The notes under the pieces were generated by a model. The model was given only the letters and a program-made list of their open reading frames with translations. It made no database searches and was not told where the DNA came from. A stretch of 64,000 bases of DNA, from positions 39,350-103,349 of the forward strand of contig DASUYB010000006.1 in assembly GCA_036377595.1 (NCBI GenBank), read 5' to 3'. This DNA is from Longimicrobium sp. GTDB lineage: Bacteria > Gemmatimonadota > Gemmatimonadetes > Longimicrobiales > Longimicrobiaceae. Below, piece after piece: positions 8,791-17,341 of this stretch. A program made the position numbers and the translations under genes. Each line of letters opens with the position of its first letter. The first letter of the stretch is position 1.

Positions 8791-9434
8791 AGATGGACCG
8801 GCTGGAGCTGTCCGAGATCGTGGAGCGCATCCTGTCCGCGCCGCCGCGCCCCGCCCACGCCATCGCCGCCGAGCGCAGGGCGCACCTCGACGCGGAGCCG
8901 TCCCCCGAACCCGGGCGCAGGGCGCAGCTCGACGCGGAGCCATCCCCCGACCCCGAACCCGGGCCGCAGGCGCCGCACGGCCGCCACTGGCCCGCCGCGC
9001 TCCGGCAGCGCCGGCCGCTGATGGGCTTCACCCTGATCGAGGTGCTGGTGGTGATCGTGGTGATCACCGTTCTCGCCACCCTCGTCGCACCCAACGTCTT
9101 CCGCCACGTGGGCGGCGCGAAGGAGGCGACCGCGAAGACGCAGCTGGAGATGCTGGGCTCGGCGGTGGACGCGTACCGGCTGGACAACGACGAGTATCCC
9201 ACCACCGAGCAGGGGCTGGCCGCGTTGCGCGCCCGCCCCGCCGCCGGCCCGGCGCCGCGCAACTGGCGGGGGCCGTATCTCCGCCGCGACGTGCCGCTGG
9301 ACCCGTGGGGGCGCCCCTACCTCTACCGCAGCCCGGGCGCGGCGAACCCCGAGGGCTACGACCTGCTGACGCTGGGCCGCGACGGCCGCGAGGGCGGCGA
9401 CGGCGAGGACGCCGACGTGCTGGGGTGGAAGTAG
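8787..9434 (+). CDS. gspG: Major pseudopilin GspG with an unusually long leader
   Basis: 215 residues. The prepilin peptidase site is RRPLMG|FTLIEVLVVI, with cleavage after Gly80 and Glu at +5. The C-terminal half is a classic GspG (TTEQGLAAL, WRGPYL, DPWGRPYLY, LGRDG). The ATG overlaps the gspE stop (ATGA). The leader is about 80 residues instead of the usual 5-25 and contains a tandem repeat (RAHLDAEPSP / RAQLDAEPSP). The only later ATG (9021) would leave a two-residue leader, so the long leader is probably real. It forms the body of the secretion pseudopilus. Confidence 0.9.
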   Translation: MKMDRLELSEIVERILSAPPRPAHAIAAERRAHLDAEPSPEPGRRAQLDAEPSPDPEPGPQAPHGRHWPAALRQRRPLMGFTLIEVLVVIVVITVLATLVAPNVFRHVGGAKEATAKTQLEMLGSAVDAYRLDNDEYPTTEQGLAALRARPAAGPAPRNWRGPYLRRDVPLDPWGRPYLYRSPGAANPEGYDLLTLGRDGREGGDGEDADVLGWK

Positions 9435-9439
9435 CCGCC

Positions 9440-10651
9440 ATGCCCGCCTTCGCCTGGCGCGCCGCGACGTCCGCGGGCCGCACCGTCCGCGGCGTGGAGG
9501 ACGGCGACACCGCCGCCGCCGTGGAGCGGCGCCTGGGCGAGCGCGGGCTGTTCGCGCTGGAGGTGTCGCCCGCGACGGCGGCGGCGCGCGCGGAGGAACG
9601 GCCGCGCGCGGCGTTCCGCGGCCGGCGCGCGGACGTGGCGGAGGCGGTCCGGTATCTCGCGACGCTGCTGGAGGCGGGCTTTCCGCTGGACCGCGCGCTG
9701 GCCGCCGTCAGCCGCGTGGTCGCCCGGCGCGACGTGGCGGCGGCGGTGCTGGAGGTGCGCGACCGGGTGCGCGGCGGCGCGCGGCTGGACGAGGCGATGG
9801 CCGCGCACCCGTCCGTCTTCCCGCGCTTCGCGGTGGGGATGGTGCGCGCCGGCGAGCGCGGCGGGACGCTGGCGCCGGCGCTGGACCGGCTGGCGGGACA
9901 GATGGAGCGCGACCTGGCGCTGCGCTCGAGACTGGCCTCGGCGATGGTCTATCCCGCCGTCGTCGCCGCGGCGGGGGCGGGCGCGCTGGGGGTGCTGTTC
10001 GCGTGGGTGCTGCCGCGCTTCGTGGCCCTGCTGGCCGACACCGGCTCCGCCATCCCCCGCTCCACGCAGCTGCTGCTGGACGCGGGGAAGTTCGCCGCCG
10101 CGTGGTGGTGGGCGCTCCTCCTCGCGCCGCTGGTGGTCGCGGCGGTCGTGGCGGGGGTGCGCTCGTCGGACGAGGGGCGCGCGGGGGTCGACCGGGTGCT
10201 GCTCTCGATCCCGATCGTCGGGGGACTGCGGCGGCGTGCGGCGGCGGCGCGGCTGGCACGGACGCTGGCGGCGCTGCTGGAGAGCGGGCTGCCGATCCTG
10301 GGCGCGCTGGAGGTGGCCGCCGCCAGCCACGGCGACGCCGCCGTCGCCGGCGAGGTGCTGCGCGCCCGCGAGGACGTGCGCGCCGGCGACCGGCTGGCGG
10401 CGGCGCTGCGGCGGAGCCCCGCCTTCCCCTTCCTCTTCGTGCAGATGGTCGAAGTCGGGGAAGACGCCGGGCGATTGCCGGAGATGCTGGAGCGCGCCGC
10501 CGCCGCGATGGAGGGCGAGCTGGAGCGCGGGCTGGACCGGCTCCTCCGCCTGGTCGAGCCGGTGATGATCGTGTTCTTCGGCGTGCTCGTCGGACTCGTC
10601 GCGCTTTCGCTCCTGCAAGCGATCTACGGCATCCGGCCGGAGGGGCTGTGA
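9440..10651 (+). CDS. gspF: Type II secretion inner-membrane platform protein GspF
   Basis: 403 residues, normal length. Two GspF domains (about 65-190 and 270-390) share the pattern LLEAGFPLDRAL...VFPRFAVGMVRAGE and LLESGLPILGAL...FPFLFVQMVEVGE. Three hydrophobic segments lie at about 165-190, 215-240 and 370-395. It works as the membrane core contacting GspE and GspL. The start is five bases after the gspG stop region; the whole stretch is one operon. Confidence 0.92.
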   Translation: MPAFAWRAATSAGRTVRGVEDGDTAAAVERRLGERGLFALEVSPATAAARAEERPRAAFRGRRADVAEAVRYLATLLEAGFPLDRALAAVSRVVARRDVAAAVLEVRDRVRGGARLDEAMAAHPSVFPRFAVGMVRAGERGGTLAPALDRLAGQMERDLALRSRLASAMVYPAVVAAAGAGALGVLFAWVLPRFVALLADTGSAIPRSTQLLLDAGKFAAAWWWALLLAPLVVAAVVAGVRSSDEGRAGVDRVLLSIPIVGGLRRRAAAARLARTLAALLESGLPILGALEVAAASHGDAAVAGEVLRAREDVRAGDRLAAALRRSPAFPFLFVQMVEVGEDAGRLPEMLERAAAAMEGELERGLDRLLRLVEPVMIVFFGVLVGLVALSLLQAIYGIRPEGL

Positions 10652-10790
10652 GGCGGACGGGCGGTTGAAACCGCGGCACCGCGGCAACAACGGCCCGAAG
10701 TCCGCCTTCGCGGACTCTCGAGGCGGGCATTCGTGTGGGACCGCGTCCGCCGGTGCAGGCCATAACGACAGTCGTTTGCACGTAGACGAA

Positions 10791-10842
10791 GTTCTCCCCC
10801 GCCCCTGCGAAGCGGGGGAGGGGGGCGGGGGGAGGGGGCCAG
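10791..10842. repeat. G/C-rich REP-like hairpin in the gspF-gspL gap
   Basis: Starts TTCTCCCCCGCCCCTGCGAA and continues into the complementary G-run and GGGGGCC. This is one of about a dozen copies in the window. It lies in the only large gap (261 bases) between gspF and gspL. No promoter is evident next to it. Confidence 0.75.
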
Positions 10843-10912
10843 CCGCGGTCGCGAAGATGTCGGTAATTCGCACCAATGCAGCAATGCAGGTACGCAGTAA
10901 CGGAGTGATGTA

Positions 10913-12322
10913 ATGATGAGCGGACCCCGACCCACACGCGGGTTCCACATTCGCCCCGCGCGCCTGGCGCTGGCGCTGGCGCCCGACCACCTGGTGGCGG
11001 TGCGGCTGCGCGGGCTGCTGGCGCCGCGGCCGGCCGAGGTGCTGTCGTGCCCGCTGGCGCCCCCCGAGGTGGACGGCTGGCCGGCGCTGGAAGAGGCGCT
11101 GCGCGACCTGTCGCGCGAGCTCGGCGTGGCGCGCGGCACCGTCGACGTCGCGCTGCTGCGGCGGCTGGCGCACGCGCGCGTCCTGCCGCTGCCGCCCGTG
11201 CGCCGCGGCGAGCTGGCCGCACTGGTCCGCCGCGGGGCGCGCCGCCACTTCGCGGTGCGCGACGAGGCGCTGGTGGCCGACGCCGTGCGCCTCCCCCTCC
11301 CCCACGCGGGCACGCTCGCACCGGCGCTGGCGGCGTGCGCGCCGGCCGCGCTCGCGGAGACCATCGCCGCGGCGTGCGCGGCGGCGGGGTTCCGCGTGGG
11401 GACGATGGTGCCCGCCGCGGCGGCGCTGGCGGCGGGCGTCCGCGCGCTCGTTCCCTCCGCGCGCTTCGGGCGCACCGCCGTCGTCGCCTGCACCGCGGCC
11501 GGGCCCGAGCTGCTGATGCTGGCGGCGGGGCAGCCCGCGCGCATCCAGCCCCTCGCCGCGTCCACATCTCCCGAATCCCCCACGCTTTCCGACCGCGTCC
11601 TCGCCGCGCTGCATGGGGACGAGGAGCTGGCGGCGTGCACCGTCGTCGCCGTCTGCGGGGCCGAGGACGGCGCGGCGGAGGTGCGCGAGGCGCTGATGGA
11701 CGACGAGCGCTTCGCCGGGCGCGTCGCATCTTCCCACGCGCTGAAGCGGCTTCCCGCCGAGGCGGTGATCGCGCTCGGCGCCGCGCGCGCGGGCGGCTCG
11801 GCGCCCGCGCTCCTTCCCGAATCCATCCTCGTCTCCCGAACCAGATCCGCGAAGCGGCGGGCGATCGCCTTCTCCGCCGCGTCCGCCGTGCTGCTCGCGT
11901 CCGCCGGGGCGATGCACCTGGACGGCGTGCGGCGCGAGGTGGCGGCGGTGGAGGCGCGGCGGCGGGAGATCCGCGAGCCGGTGGGCGACGCGCTGGAGGC
12001 GCGCGCGGCCGTGGAGCGCGTCCGCGGACGGCTGACGACGCTGGCCGCGCTCGAGGCCGCGTCGCCCGCGTGGACGGGCGAGATCGCCGCGCTGGCCCGC
12101 GCGCTCCCCGACTCGGCGCATCTCCGCACGCTGACCGCGGACTCGGCGGGGATGCGGCTGGCGGGGGTGGCGCGCTCCGCATCCGCCGTCGTCCCCGCGC
12201 TGGAGGCCAGCCGCCGCTTCGAGCGCGTCTCCCTGGCCGCGCCCGTCCGCTGGGAGCAGGGCGACGCCGGCGAGCGCTTCGACGTGGCCGCCTTCCGCGC
12301 GCCGCAGGGGAGGCAGAGATGA
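10913..12322 (+). CDS. gspL: GspL/PilM-like type II secretion assembly protein
   Basis: 469 residues. The N-terminal 300 form an actin-like PilM/GspL cytoplasmic domain (LALALAPDHLVAVRL opening, GRTAVVACTAAGPELLML in the middle). Near 315-335 is a transmembrane helix (AIAFSAASAVLLASAGAM). It is followed by a periplasmic coiled coil (REVAAVEARRREIRE) and a ferredoxin-like end, as in PilN/GspL. It links the ATPase to the periplasmic part. Sequence is divergent; position in the operon supports the call. The stop overlaps the next ATG by four bases. Confidence 0.75.
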   Translation: MMSGPRPTRGFHIRPARLALALAPDHLVAVRLRGLLAPRPAEVLSCPLAPPEVDGWPALEEALRDLSRELGVARGTVDVALLRRLAHARVLPLPPVRRGELAALVRRGARRHFAVRDEALVADAVRLPLPHAGTLAPALAACAPAALAETIAAACAAAGFRVGTMVPAAAALAAGVRALVPSARFGRTAVVACTAAGPELLMLAAGQPARIQPLAASTSPESPTLSDRVLAALHGDEELAACTVVAVCGAEDGAAEVREALMDDERFAGRVASSHALKRLPAEAVIALGAARAGGSAPALLPESILVSRTRSAKRRAIAFSAASAVLLASAGAMHLDGVRREVAAVEARRREIREPVGDALEARAAVERVRGRLTTLAALEAASPAWTGEIAALARALPDSAHLRTLTADSAGMRLAGVARSASAVVPALEASRRFERVSLAAPVRWEQGDAGERFDVAAFRAPQGRQR

Positions 12323-12978
12323 GCCGCATCTCCATCACCCCGCGCGACCGCAAGGCGATCACGGTCGGCGCGGCCATCCTCGTTCCCGGGCTGATCTGGG
12401 CGTTCGCCGTCTCCCCGTATCTCCATGCCCTGCGGTCGGCCGAGTCGAAGCTGGGAGACGAGCGGCGGCTGCTGCGGCGCGAGCTGGAGCTGCTGGCCGA
12501 GGCCAGGGGCTATCCCGCCGCCTTCGCAGACGGGGCGAAAAAGCTGCTCGCCGTCGCGCCGCGGCTGACGGGGGGCGACGACGACGCGGCGGCGGGGGCG
12601 GCGGTCGCGGGCTACGTCCGCCGCCTGGCGCAGATGGGCGGCGCCAACGTCACCCGCGTGGACCCCGCGCCCGTGCGCGACGCCGGCGGCGGCATCACCG
12701 CGCTCCCCGTCGCCGTGACGGGAGAGGCCGACCTGGAGGGGGTGATGAACCTCCTGCAGCTGCTGGAGACCGGCCCCAAGCTGGTGCGCGTGGACGAGCT
12801 GAAGATCGAGGCGCAGGACGGCCCCGTGGCCGCCGGCGCGGCGTACGCCCCCACGCCCTTCTTCGTCGCGGCGGGCGGGGGGAGCGAGGTGATCCGCTTC
12901 TCCTTCACCGCGACGGGATACACGCTGGCGACGGGGAAGCCCGTCCCCGCGGCGGACAGCGCGGAGGCGGGGCGATGA
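12319..12978 (+). CDS. gspM: GspM/PilO-like type II secretion protein
   Basis: 219 residues. One N-terminal transmembrane helix (AITVGAAILVPGLIWAFAV), a coiled coil (AESKLGDERRLLRRELELL) and a ferredoxin-like periplasmic domain ending in ...VIRFSFTATGYTL. This is the PilO/GspM plan. It should pair with the GspL-like protein encoded just before it. Both ends overlap neighbouring genes by ATGA, showing tight translational coupling. Confidence 0.75.
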   Translation: MSRISITPRDRKAITVGAAILVPGLIWAFAVSPYLHALRSAESKLGDERRLLRRELELLAEARGYPAAFADGAKKLLAVAPRLTGGDDDAAAGAAVAGYVRRLAQMGGANVTRVDPAPVRDAGGGITALPVAVTGEADLEGVMNLLQLLETGPKLVRVDELKIEAQDGPVAAGAAYAPTPFFVAAGGGSEVIRFSFTATGYTLATGKPVPAADSAEAGR

Positions 12979-13499
12979 GCGCGCTGGCGCGGTGGACGCT
13001 CGCGGCGCGCGTCGCGGCCGCGGCGCTGGCGGGATCGGCGGCGCTGGCGGTGACGACCTTCGCCGCGTGGCGCCAGGTGGAGCCGCTCCCGCCCGCCCCG
13101 CGCGCGGAGAAGATCGCGGCGATGCCCGAGGTGCGCGTCCCCCGGCGCGACGCGTCGGACGGCGTCGTCCTCGCCGCCGTCGCGCGCGACCCCTTCCGCG
13201 CGGACCGCAGGCGGCCGCCGGGGCGCTACCGCATGCCCGGCGAGCCGGCGCCCGCGCCCGTCGACGCGCCGCAGCTTCCCGTCACCCAGCCGCCGCCCGT
13301 GTACGCCTACCGCCTCCTCGGCACCGTCGTGCTGGAGAGCGGCGGGCTGGCGGCGCTGGCCGGGCCCTCGGGCGAGGGGAAGATCGTCAGGCTCGGGCAG
13401 CAGATCGACCAGTTCCGGCTGGTGCGCGTGACCCCCGGGAGCGCCACCCTGGCCGGAAGCGACACCACCCTCGTCCTGCGCACCGGAGGCTCGGAGTGA
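12975..13499 (+). CDS. gspC: GspC/PilP-like periplasmic connector protein
   Basis: 174 residues. An N-terminal membrane anchor (AARVAAAALAGSAALAVTTF) and a proline-rich linker lead to a C-terminal beta domain (VYAYRLLGTVVLESGGLAALAG ... GQQIDQFRLVRVTPGSATLAG). This matches the HR domain of GspC/PilP, which docks onto the secretin from the inner membrane. No PDZ domain is present, so it is the short form. It lies directly before the secretin gene, separated by a repeat unit. Confidence 0.7.
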   Translation: MSALARWTLAARVAAAALAGSAALAVTTFAAWRQVEPLPPAPRAEKIAAMPEVRVPRRDASDGVVLAAVARDPFRADRRRPPGRYRMPGEPAPAPVDAPQLPVTQPPPVYAYRLLGTVVLESGGLAALAGPSGEGKIVRLGQQIDQFRLVRVTPGSATLAGSDTTLVLRTGGSE

Positions 13500-13557
13500 A
13501 CCCCAACGCGGCTGGAGATCCGGTGCGTCTCGCCCGCTCTCGTGCTGAGCCAGCGAT

Positions 13558-13621
13558 AGATCCTTCGGCCTGCAGGCTACGGCGCCGACGCAGCTTGCGG
13601 TCTGGCCGGCCTCAGGATGAC
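13558..13621. repeat. GTCATCCTGAG...GAAGGATCT repeat unit between gspC and gspD
   Basis: Read on the plus strand: starts AGATCCTTCGG, ends CCTCAGGATGAC. It is the reverse complement of the unit at 38122-38189 and closely matches 26249-26311. It lies 48 bases before the gspD start inside the operon. The sequence before gspD (TTCAGGATGATG) resembles the end of this unit, so the gspD start region may derive from a repeat edge. Confidence 0.7.
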
Positions 13622-13669
13622 GTCCATCGGGACGCCGTGCGGTGCACCTGCCGGACACCCGGATTCAGG

Positions 13670-15409
13670 ATGATGCGGATCCTGGTCGCCGCCGCGGCCA
13701 CCGCGCTCCTGGCGGCGCCGCACCTGTACGCGCAGCAGCAGCCCGCGGGCGTGGTGCGCACCCCGGGCGGCGTGCAGGTGGACTTCCAGAACACCGACAT
13801 GCGCCTGGTGGTCGCCGCGCTGGCGGACGCGGCGGGGCTGAACGTGGTGTATGGCGACCTGCCGCAGAAGGCGGTGACGCTGCGCACCAGCACCCCCGTT
13901 CCCCTCGCCCAGGTGCGCGTGTACCTGAGCTCGCTGCTGCAGGCCAACGACCTGGAGCTGAAGGACGAGGGAAGCGGACTGCTGCGCATCGTTCCCCGCG
14001 CGGGGTCGGCGCAGGCGGTCGCGCAGCCGCAGGCGCAGCAGGCGTACGCGGGGCCGCAGGACGGCTCGGTGCGCGTGTTCGTGTACCGCCTGCGCCACGC
14101 CCCGGCCGAGGACATGGCGCGCAGCATCGGCGCGCTCTTCGGCATCGGCGACGGCGGCGTGGCGGCGCACCCCGACCGCGCGCAGTCGCTGACCGAGCAG
14201 CTGCGCGGCCAGTCGCTCGACGCCAACGGCGACCCGCGCGTGCCCCGCCCGCAGGCGGGGCTGAACGCGGGGCTGCAGGGGCAGGTGCAGGTGTTCGCCG
14301 ACTCGCGCACCAACGCGCTGCTGATCCGCGCCACGCCGGCCGATTACGAGACGCTGCGGCAGGCAATCGAGCAGCTCGACACGCGCCCGCTGCAGGTGAT
14401 GATCGAGGTGCTGATCGCCGAGGTGCGGCGCAACAGCCAGTTCGGGCTGGGGATCGACGTGCGCGTTCCCCAGCACGAGATCAACGACAACGGCACCTCC
14501 ATCGGCGGCGAGCTGGTGGGCGGGACGGCGGGCGACGTGGCGCTGCGCATCCTCAAGCTGGGCAACGTCGAGGCGAACGTCATCATCCACGCGCTGGCCG
14601 CCAGCGGCGACGTCACCATCCTCTCCCGCCCCGTCATCCTGGCGCAGAACAACGAGGCGGCGCGCATCCTGGTGGGCGACCAGCGGCCGTTCATCCAGAT
14701 CTCCCGCTCGTTCCCCACCGACAACGCCGCGCGCGACCAGGTGATCCAGTACCGCGACGTGGGCACCCAGCTCACCATCCGCCCCACGGTCAACCCCGAC
14801 GGCTACGTGACCCTTTCCGTGCTGCAGGAGGTGAGCAATGCGACGAACGAGACGCAGTTCGGCGCGCCGATCATCTCCACGCGCGAGGCCGAGACGCGGC
14901 TGCTGGTGAAGGACGGCCACACGGTGGTGATCGGCGGGCTGATCGACCACCAGCGCGACAGCAACAACTCGGGCGTCCCCCTGCTGAAGGACATCCCCCT
15001 GATCGGCGGGCTCTTCCGCTCCACCAGCCGGCAGAAGACGTCGACGGAGCTGTTCCTCTTCCTGATTCCCCACGTGCTGTACAGCGACGAGGACGTGGAC
15101 GGCGCCACGCGGCGGGTGCGCGAGCGCACGGAGCGGCTGGACCGCGCGCTCCCGGACAGCATCCCGCTGTTCTGGAAGGAGAGCCAGGACACCACCGCCG
15201 CCCCCGTCGGCACTCCCACCGGCCGCCGGACGAGACCGATCGTCGCGCCGGCGCCGGCCGCGCCGCCGCCCGCGCAGCCGCAGCCCGTGGCGCCGTCGCC
15301 TGCGCCGGAGCAGCCTGCGCAGCCGCAGCCGCCCGCGCCGCAGGGCGGGGGGACGGCGCCGGAGTCGGACGCGGAGGACGTGATGGCGAGCGAGAGGCGC
15401 GGGCGATGA
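13670..15409 (+). CDS. gspD: Type II secretion outer-membrane secretin GspD
   Basis: 579 residues. A signal peptide ends PHLYAQQQ. The N0 domain (VQVDFQNTDMRLVVAALADA) and N1/N3 domains (RLRHAPAEDMARSIGALF, FADSRTNALLIRATPADYE) follow. The secretin barrel has the hallmark VPLLKDIPLIGGLF and ends ELFLFLIPHVL. A Pro/Gln/Ala-rich tail of about 60 residues follows. It makes the outer-membrane exit channel. Two adjacent ATGs (13670, 13673) are possible starts. Its last bases overlap the gspH ATG. Confidence 0.93.
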   Translation: MMRILVAAAATALLAAPHLYAQQQPAGVVRTPGGVQVDFQNTDMRLVVAALADAAGLNVVYGDLPQKAVTLRTSTPVPLAQVRVYLSSLLQANDLELKDEGSGLLRIVPRAGSAQAVAQPQAQQAYAGPQDGSVRVFVYRLRHAPAEDMARSIGALFGIGDGGVAAHPDRAQSLTEQLRGQSLDANGDPRVPRPQAGLNAGLQGQVQVFADSRTNALLIRATPADYETLRQAIEQLDTRPLQVMIEVLIAEVRRNSQFGLGIDVRVPQHEINDNGTSIGGELVGGTAGDVALRILKLGNVEANVIIHALAASGDVTILSRPVILAQNNEAARILVGDQRPFIQISRSFPTDNAARDQVIQYRDVGTQLTIRPTVNPDGYVTLSVLQEVSNATNETQFGAPIISTREAETRLLVKDGHTVVIGGLIDHQRDSNNSGVPLLKDIPLIGGLFRSTSRQKTSTELFLFLIPHVLYSDEDVDGATRRVRERTERLDRALPDSIPLFWKESQDTTAAPVGTPTGRRTRPIVAPAPAAPPPAQPQPVAPSPAPEQPAQPQPPAPQGGGTAPESDAEDVMASERRGR

Positions 15410-16062
15410 GAGCGGTGTGGGCGCCGCCGGGGTTCCCCCCCACCCCCGGCCCCTCCCCCACGAGGGGGGAGGGATGGGGGAGGGGAGACCTCAGCGCGGC
15501 AGCTGGATTCGGCGCTGAGTTCCCCCCCGCCCCCGCGAAGCGGGGGAGGGGGCCGGGGGGAGGGGGCCGCCCGCGGCCGCGCACAGGGTCGCTCAGCAGT
15601 CCGAACCCTTTCCGCACGCTGAGTGGTTCCTACGGCTTCACGCTGCTGGAGATGATGGTGGTGATGGCGATGCTGGCCATCGCGGCGGCGGTGGCCGTCC
15701 CCGCGCTGCGGCCGCCCCGCGAGCGCAGCGCCGGCGCGGCCGCCGACAGCCTGCTGCACGTCCTGGCCCGCGCGCGGGCGGATGCGGCGGCGCGCGGCGT
15801 CCCGGTCCGCGTGGAGGTGCGCGCGGGCGACGGCGCCTTCTCGGTGACGGCCGACGCGGACGGCGGCGCGCGCGACACGCTGGGCTCCGGCGTGCTCCCG
15901 CTCCCCGCGGACGGAAGGGTGATGGCGATGGGGAGCGCGGCGCGGGTCGGCTTCGACGCCACCGGCCGCGCCCGCGCCGACCGGATGCTCGTGACGGGGG
16001 AAGGAGGAGGGATTGAGATCGTGGTCGATGCGTGGAGCGGCGCCGCGCGCGCGGCTCGCTGA
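15406..16062 (+). CDS. gspH: Minor pseudopilin GspH with a leader built from REP-like repeats
   Basis: 218 residues. The prepilin site is SGSYG|FTLLEMMVVMAML, with cleavage after Gly77. The C-terminal part has GspH-like beta segments. Between the ATG (overlapping the gspD stop, ATGA) and the cleavage site lie 77 residues rich in Pro, Gly and Arg, encoded by two inverted G/C-rich hairpin repeats (15432-15568). Apart from GTG at 15415 there is no in-frame ATG, GTG or TTG before the prepilin motif, so the leader must be read through the repeats. It should sit at the pseudopilus tip. Confidence 0.78.
   Translation: MRAVWAPPGFPPTPGPSPTRGEGWGRGDLSAAAGFGAEFPPAPAKRGRGPGGGGRPRPRTGSLSSPNPFRTLSGSYGFTLLEMMVVMAMLAIAAAVAVPALRPPRERSAGAAADSLLHVLARARADAAARGVPVRVEVRAGDGAFSVTADADGGARDTLGSGVLPLPADGRVMAMGSAARVGFDATGRARADRMLVTGEGGGIEIVVDAWSGAARAAR
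15432..15568. repeat. Inverted doublet of G/C-rich REP-like hairpins inside gspH
   Basis: The first copy (15432-15500) ends GAGACCTCAGCGC. The second (15512-15568) begins GCGCTGAGTTCCCCCC. They are the same element in opposite orientation, separated by about 11 bases. Both are in frame with gspH and make up most of its leader. This is the arrangement known for paired REP/BIME elements. Confidence 0.8.
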
Positions 16063-16471
16063 CCGCGGCGGGTTCACGCTGATCGAGGCGGTCGTCGCGC
16101 TGCTGATCGTCGCGCTGGCGCTGGTGCCGCTCCTCGGCGCCGCGCGGCAGGCGCTCCGGTCCGAAGCGAGGGTCGGCCCCGCCCGCGAGGCCGTCGCGCT
16201 GGCGGAGATGCGGATGGAGGAGCTGTCGCTGCTCCCGGTGGACTCGCTGGCCGCGTATCTGTCCCCGCGCGCGGAACGGTTCCCGGCGCCGTACGGCCGC
16301 TTCATCTGGCACGCGCTCCTGCGCGGCGAGACGGAGTCGCCCGCGCTGGTCCGCGCCGCGGTGGTGGTCGACTGGACCGGCGGCAGCTACTCGCTGGAGA
16401 CGACCTTCCATCGCACCGACATGCTGCCGGAGTTCAACTCGATGGCGGGGATGCCGTCGGCGGCACCGTGA
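16013..16471 (+). CDS. gspI: Minor pseudopilin GspI
   Basis: 152 residues. The TTG start lies two bases after a strong AAGGAGGAGG ribosome-binding site and within the end of gspH (50-base overlap). The prepilin motif is DRGG|FTLIEAVVALLIVALAL with Glu5. A short GspI-type domain follows (EMRMEELSLLP, YSLETTF). It joins the tip complex with GspH, J and K. Confidence 0.85.
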   Translation: MRSWSMRGAAPRARLADRGGFTLIEAVVALLIVALALVPLLGAARQALRSEARVGPAREAVALAEMRMEELSLLPVDSLAAYLSPRAERFPAPYGRFIWHALLRGETESPALVRAAVVVDWTGGSYSLETTFHRTDMLPEFNSMAGMPSAAP

Positions 16472-16517
16472 AGCATCGGCGCCGGGAGGACGCATCCTGC
16501 CCGCCCCGGCGCGGAGG

Positions 16518-16568
16518 CCCCCTCCCCCGGCCCTCCCCCGCTGCGCGGGGGAGGGGGGAACTCAGCGC
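16518..16568. repeat. G/C-rich REP-like hairpin in the gspI-gspJ gap
   Basis: Reads CCCCCTCCCCCGGCCCTCCC, then CGCTGCGCGGG and the complementary G-run, ending GAACTCAGCGC. The palindromic tip CCCCGCTGCGCGGGG closes the hairpin. It fills the 135-base gap between gspI and gspJ. Confidence 0.8.
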
Positions 16569-16606
16569 AGAGGCTTGATCCTGCGTACGGATTACTGGCT
16601 TACCCG

Positions 16607-17341
16607 ATGACGAACCATCTCCGTTCGCAGTACGGTTTTACCCTCGTCGAAGTGCTCGTCGCCCTCGTTGTCGCGGGGGCGGTGTCGGCGGCGGCGTACG
16701 GCGTGGTGGGGGCGATGGCGGAGTCGCGGCGGGCGGCGGAGCGCGCGAGAGAGGCGGCGCTCCCCGGCGCGGGCGCGCGCCAGACGCTGCAGGAGTGGGT
16801 GCGCGCCGCGGCGCTCTTCGACGGCGGCGGCCCGTTGGCGGGCGCGGACCGGCGCGCGGCGGGCGTCCCGCGCGACGAGCTGGCCTTCGCGGTGGAGGAC
16901 GGCGGCGCGCTGCGGCCGGGGCCGCGCCGCATCCGGCTGTGGATCGGCCGCTCCACCCTGGGGCCGTCGGGGCTGCTGGCCGAGGTGTCCGCGCTCGGCC
17001 CCCGCCCCGAGCCGGCGGAGACGCTCGTGGTGGCGCGCGCGGCGGGTGGGCTGGACGTGCGGTATCGCGTCACCATCCGCGAGCGGCAGGTGTGGCTGGA
17101 CGCGTGGGCGTCGGACTCCGTCCTCCCCGAGGCGGTGGAGCTCCGGGTGACGCCCGCGCAGGAGATCGCGGCCGACCCGCGGATGGGCGGCTTTCCCGGC
17201 CTGCTGCAACTTCCGCTGCGCGTGCCGCTCAGGCCCGGGCTGCAGACCCTGACTGGAGGAACCGATGCGCGTGGGCCGGCGGGGATTCGCGCTGGTTGCG
17301 GTGCTGTGGGCGCTGGTGCTGGCTGCGGCCCTGGCCGCTGA
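16607..17341 (+). CDS. gspJ: Minor pseudopilin GspJ
   Basis: 244 residues. Prepilin motif SQYG|FTLVEVLVALVVAG. The GspJ body has RIRLWIGRSTLGPSG and VRYRVTIRERQVWLDAW. The ORF overlaps the gspK start by 77 bases, so its last 25 residues (Gly/Ala-rich) are probably disordered read-through. It is a tip component that recruits GspK. A REP-like hairpin precedes the gene. Confidence 0.82.
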   Translation: MTNHLRSQYGFTLVEVLVALVVAGAVSAAAYGVVGAMAESRRAAERAREAALPGAGARQTLQEWVRAAALFDGGGPLAGADRRAAGVPRDELAFAVEDGGALRPGPRRIRLWIGRSTLGPSGLLAEVSALGPRPEPAETLVVARAAGGLDVRYRVTIRERQVWLDAWASDSVLPEAVELRVTPAQEIAADPRMGGFPGLLQLPLRVPLRPGLQTLTGGTDARGPAGIRAGCGAVGAGAGCGPGR

